Positions 16,278 through 17,798 of a DNA stretch of 17,798 bases are shown here, piece by piece. Position numbers and translations under genes: made by a program. Source of the DNA: Desulfobacteraceae bacterium (lineage in GTDB: Bacteria > Desulfobacterota > DSM-4660 > Desulfatiglandales > Desulfatiglandaceae); contig CP070700.1 in NCBI GenBank assembly GCA_020349865.1, positions 2,860,398-2,878,195 of the forward strand, written 5' to 3'. Positions within the stretch are counted from its first letter, which is position 1; each line of letters begins with the position of its first letter. Below the pieces are notes generated by a model, which saw nothing but the letters and a program-made list of their open reading frames with translations, did no database searches and was not told where the DNA came from.

Positions 16278-17798
16278 TTTTTTGAGCTGATGGTAAAGGG
16301 GAATGTCAATAATGATGGTTGCCCCTTTCCCTTCTGTGCTTTCTGCACGAATTGCACCCCCCAATCCTTCCATAATCCTATAGCAAACAGAAAGACCAAG
16401 ACCAGTCCCTTTGCCAGGTTCTTTCGTTGTGTAAAAGGGATCAAAGATATGACCAAGTTCTTGCTCCGATATGCCAGGCCCAGTGTCCGTAACCCTGAGT
16501 TCTATAGAGTCGTCCATATCAAGACTCTCTATCGTCAATGCCTTGGTACCGGTAGCACGAGAGGCCTCGCCAGGGCTCATGGCATCAGCAGCATTCATAA
16601 TAACATTTAAAAAAACTTGCTTTAGTTGGTTGGGGTCTGTCCAAACAGTATCGGTGCCCGCCTTAAGCACAGGCTGCAACTGTATTCCGGCCATCATCGG
16701 CTGGGGTTTTAACATATCAACTAATTCCAAGATCAATTTATGTACGCTCGTTTCTTTCGGTTCACCGCTTGTGAGCCTCGAAAAATCCAGGAGCTGTCTG
16801 ATAATGTCGTTTATACGTGTTATTTCTGACTCCATACGATTCAGGAAATCATTCCTCTCTTCCTGGGACAGCCCTCCCTTCTTGAGCAATTCCAGGTAAC
16901 CCAGGACAATCCCTATGGGGTTACCAATCTCGTGTGCCACGCCAGTTGCCAATCGACCAACTGACGCCAGTTTTTCAGACCTGATGATTTCGTTTTGAGC
17001 TTTTCTAATCTCTTTGTTGGCCTTTTCTAACGAGGAAATATGGCTCCTTAGCTCGGTCTTGTTTTCATCAAGACGTTTGAGCATCATATTCAGGGAACGA
17101 AAAAGTTGACCGAATTCATTTTGGGAGGTCTCTGCCAGTTGCGGAAAAGGTTCCCCATCCTTGAATCCCTCAGTGATACGCAAAAGCGCGTGGATTGGCT
17201 TGACCACAGTTCGGGACAAAAGATAGATCCCAAACATTACAAGAATAATCGTATTAAGGAAGATATAAATAAGAATGATTTTTTCTGATTTTCTCAATGC
17301 CTGATAAATTGGTTCTAAATGCCCGCAGATCGTGGCGGCACCTATAAGACGGCCTTGAACGAACAGGGGTGCGGCCACTTTTATCCTTTCATGAGCAAGC
17401 CAGATAACACCCCAAGTGCTGCCATAAAAATCGAAACCCTCTTTTTTAGTTGCCGCAGCCTCACGAGAAATGGAGAGCGCTTCTTTCTCGGCTTCACCCC
17501 ATGATCCTGCGCTAAAAACTTTGATGCCCTCCCTGCTGACTATGAGGAGATCTGAGAAGCCACCATTTAAAAGCAACTGGTTAATTTCACTTTTGAATTT
17601 GGGAGCAGATCCGAGCTTGTCCCAATTTTCGTGTGTCCCGGCGATCGCATATCCTACCCGCTTTTCCAGAATATGGAGTAACAAACGACCCGTTTTTATT
17701 TTGGACTGTATGAGGTCTCTTTCTGAGAATTTTACCATGACTAAATTAATAAGTAACATGGCGGATATAATCAAAAGGGTCAGATGAGTGAGAATACC
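16272..17798 (-). CDS. NtrB-like membrane sensor histidine kinase, 5'-truncated by window edge
   Basis: Autophosphorylating sensor that should drive the regulator encoded downstream. The frame is open to the right edge, so the true start is probably outside; 508 residues are visible and are numbered here from the edge. TM1 covers about 1-23. An extracytoplasmic sensor region of about 145 residues follows, ending RIKVAAPLFVQGRLIGAATICG, a Cache-like pattern. TM2 is about 173-197, then HAMP and a coiled coil. HisKA has H289 in ATGVAHEIGNPIG. The HATPase domain shows the N box NVIMNAADAM (N402, D405), DTGPGI (438-443) and FDPFYTTKEPGKGTGLGLS. A TTG at 17774 could be read as a start but would cut into TM1. 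The last sense codon and the stop (TCG TAA) fall in the terminal bases of the inverted-repeat element. Confidence 0.93.
   Translation of the reverse strand, partial: GILTHLTLLIISAMLLINLVMVKFSERDLIQSKIKTGRLLLHILEKRVGYAIAGTHENWDKLGSAPKFKSEINQLLLNGGFSDLLIVSREGIKVFSAGSWGEAEKEALSISREAAATKKEGFDFYGSTWGVIWLAHERIKVAAPLFVQGRLIGAATICGHLEPIYQALRKSEKIILIYIFLNTIILVMFGIYLLSRTVVKPIHALLRITEGFKDGEPFPQLAETSQNEFGQLFRSLNMMLKRLDENKTELRSHISSLEKANKEIRKAQNEIIRSEKLASVGRLATGVAHEIGNPIGIVLGYLELLKKGGLSQEERNDFLNRMESEITRINDIIRQLLDFSRLTSGEPKETSVHKLILELVDMLKPQPMMAGIQLQPVLKAGTDTVWTDPNQLKQVFLNVIMNAADAMSPGEASRATGTKALTIESLDMDDSIELRVTDTGPGISEQELGHIFDPFYTTKEPGKGTGLGLSVCYRIMEGLGGAIRAESTEGKGATIIIDIPLYHQLKKS

Overview
The window reads as an ordinary-chromosome segment of a Desulfobacterota (deltaproteobacterium-like) organism. 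The M23 peptidase - secA - argJ order, an NtrC-type sensor/regulator pair and moderate GC (judged by eye, not computed) fit that group, but this is inference from context and not a phylogenetic result.

Layout. (1) Bases 1-6023 are a leftward housekeeping block: a phosphomannomutase/phosphoglucomutase cut by the left edge, argJ (arginine biosynthesis), secA (protein export ATPase, overlapping argJ by 4 nt), and a membrane-anchored M23 peptidase for cell-wall remodelling. (2) Bases 6024-6264 are a compact divergent regulatory region. It has two near-consensus sigma70-type promoters back to back, whose -35 boxes form an 8+8 bp dyad, and an inverted repeat in the leader of the rightward operon. 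(3) Bases 6265-14493 are a nine-gene rightward cluster: pxpA, pxpB, pxpC (ATP-dependent 5-oxoprolinase), a creatininase-family metallohydrolase, and a complete Liv-type ABC importer (binding protein, two permeases, two ATPases). A strong intrinsic terminator lies between the binding-protein gene and the permeases. (4) Bases 14543-17798 are a leftward two-component pair: an NtrC-type sigma54 activator and its NtrB-like membrane histidine kinase, the latter running off the right edge.

How the genes may work together. The rightward cluster looks like one uptake-and-degradation unit. The Liv-type importer would bring in a small amide, lactam or amino-acid-like compound, the creatininase-family enzyme would open a cyclic amide or similar bond, and PxpABC would hydrolyse 5-oxoproline (or a related lactam) to glutamate. 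The actual substrate cannot be read from the sequence.

The least expected structure is a 325-bp imperfect inverted-repeat (fold-back, MITE-like) element at 15953-16277, wedged between the kinase and regulator genes. Its terminal bases supply the last codon and stop of the kinase. I saw no rRNA, tRNA, CRISPR array, IS transposase or phage gene.
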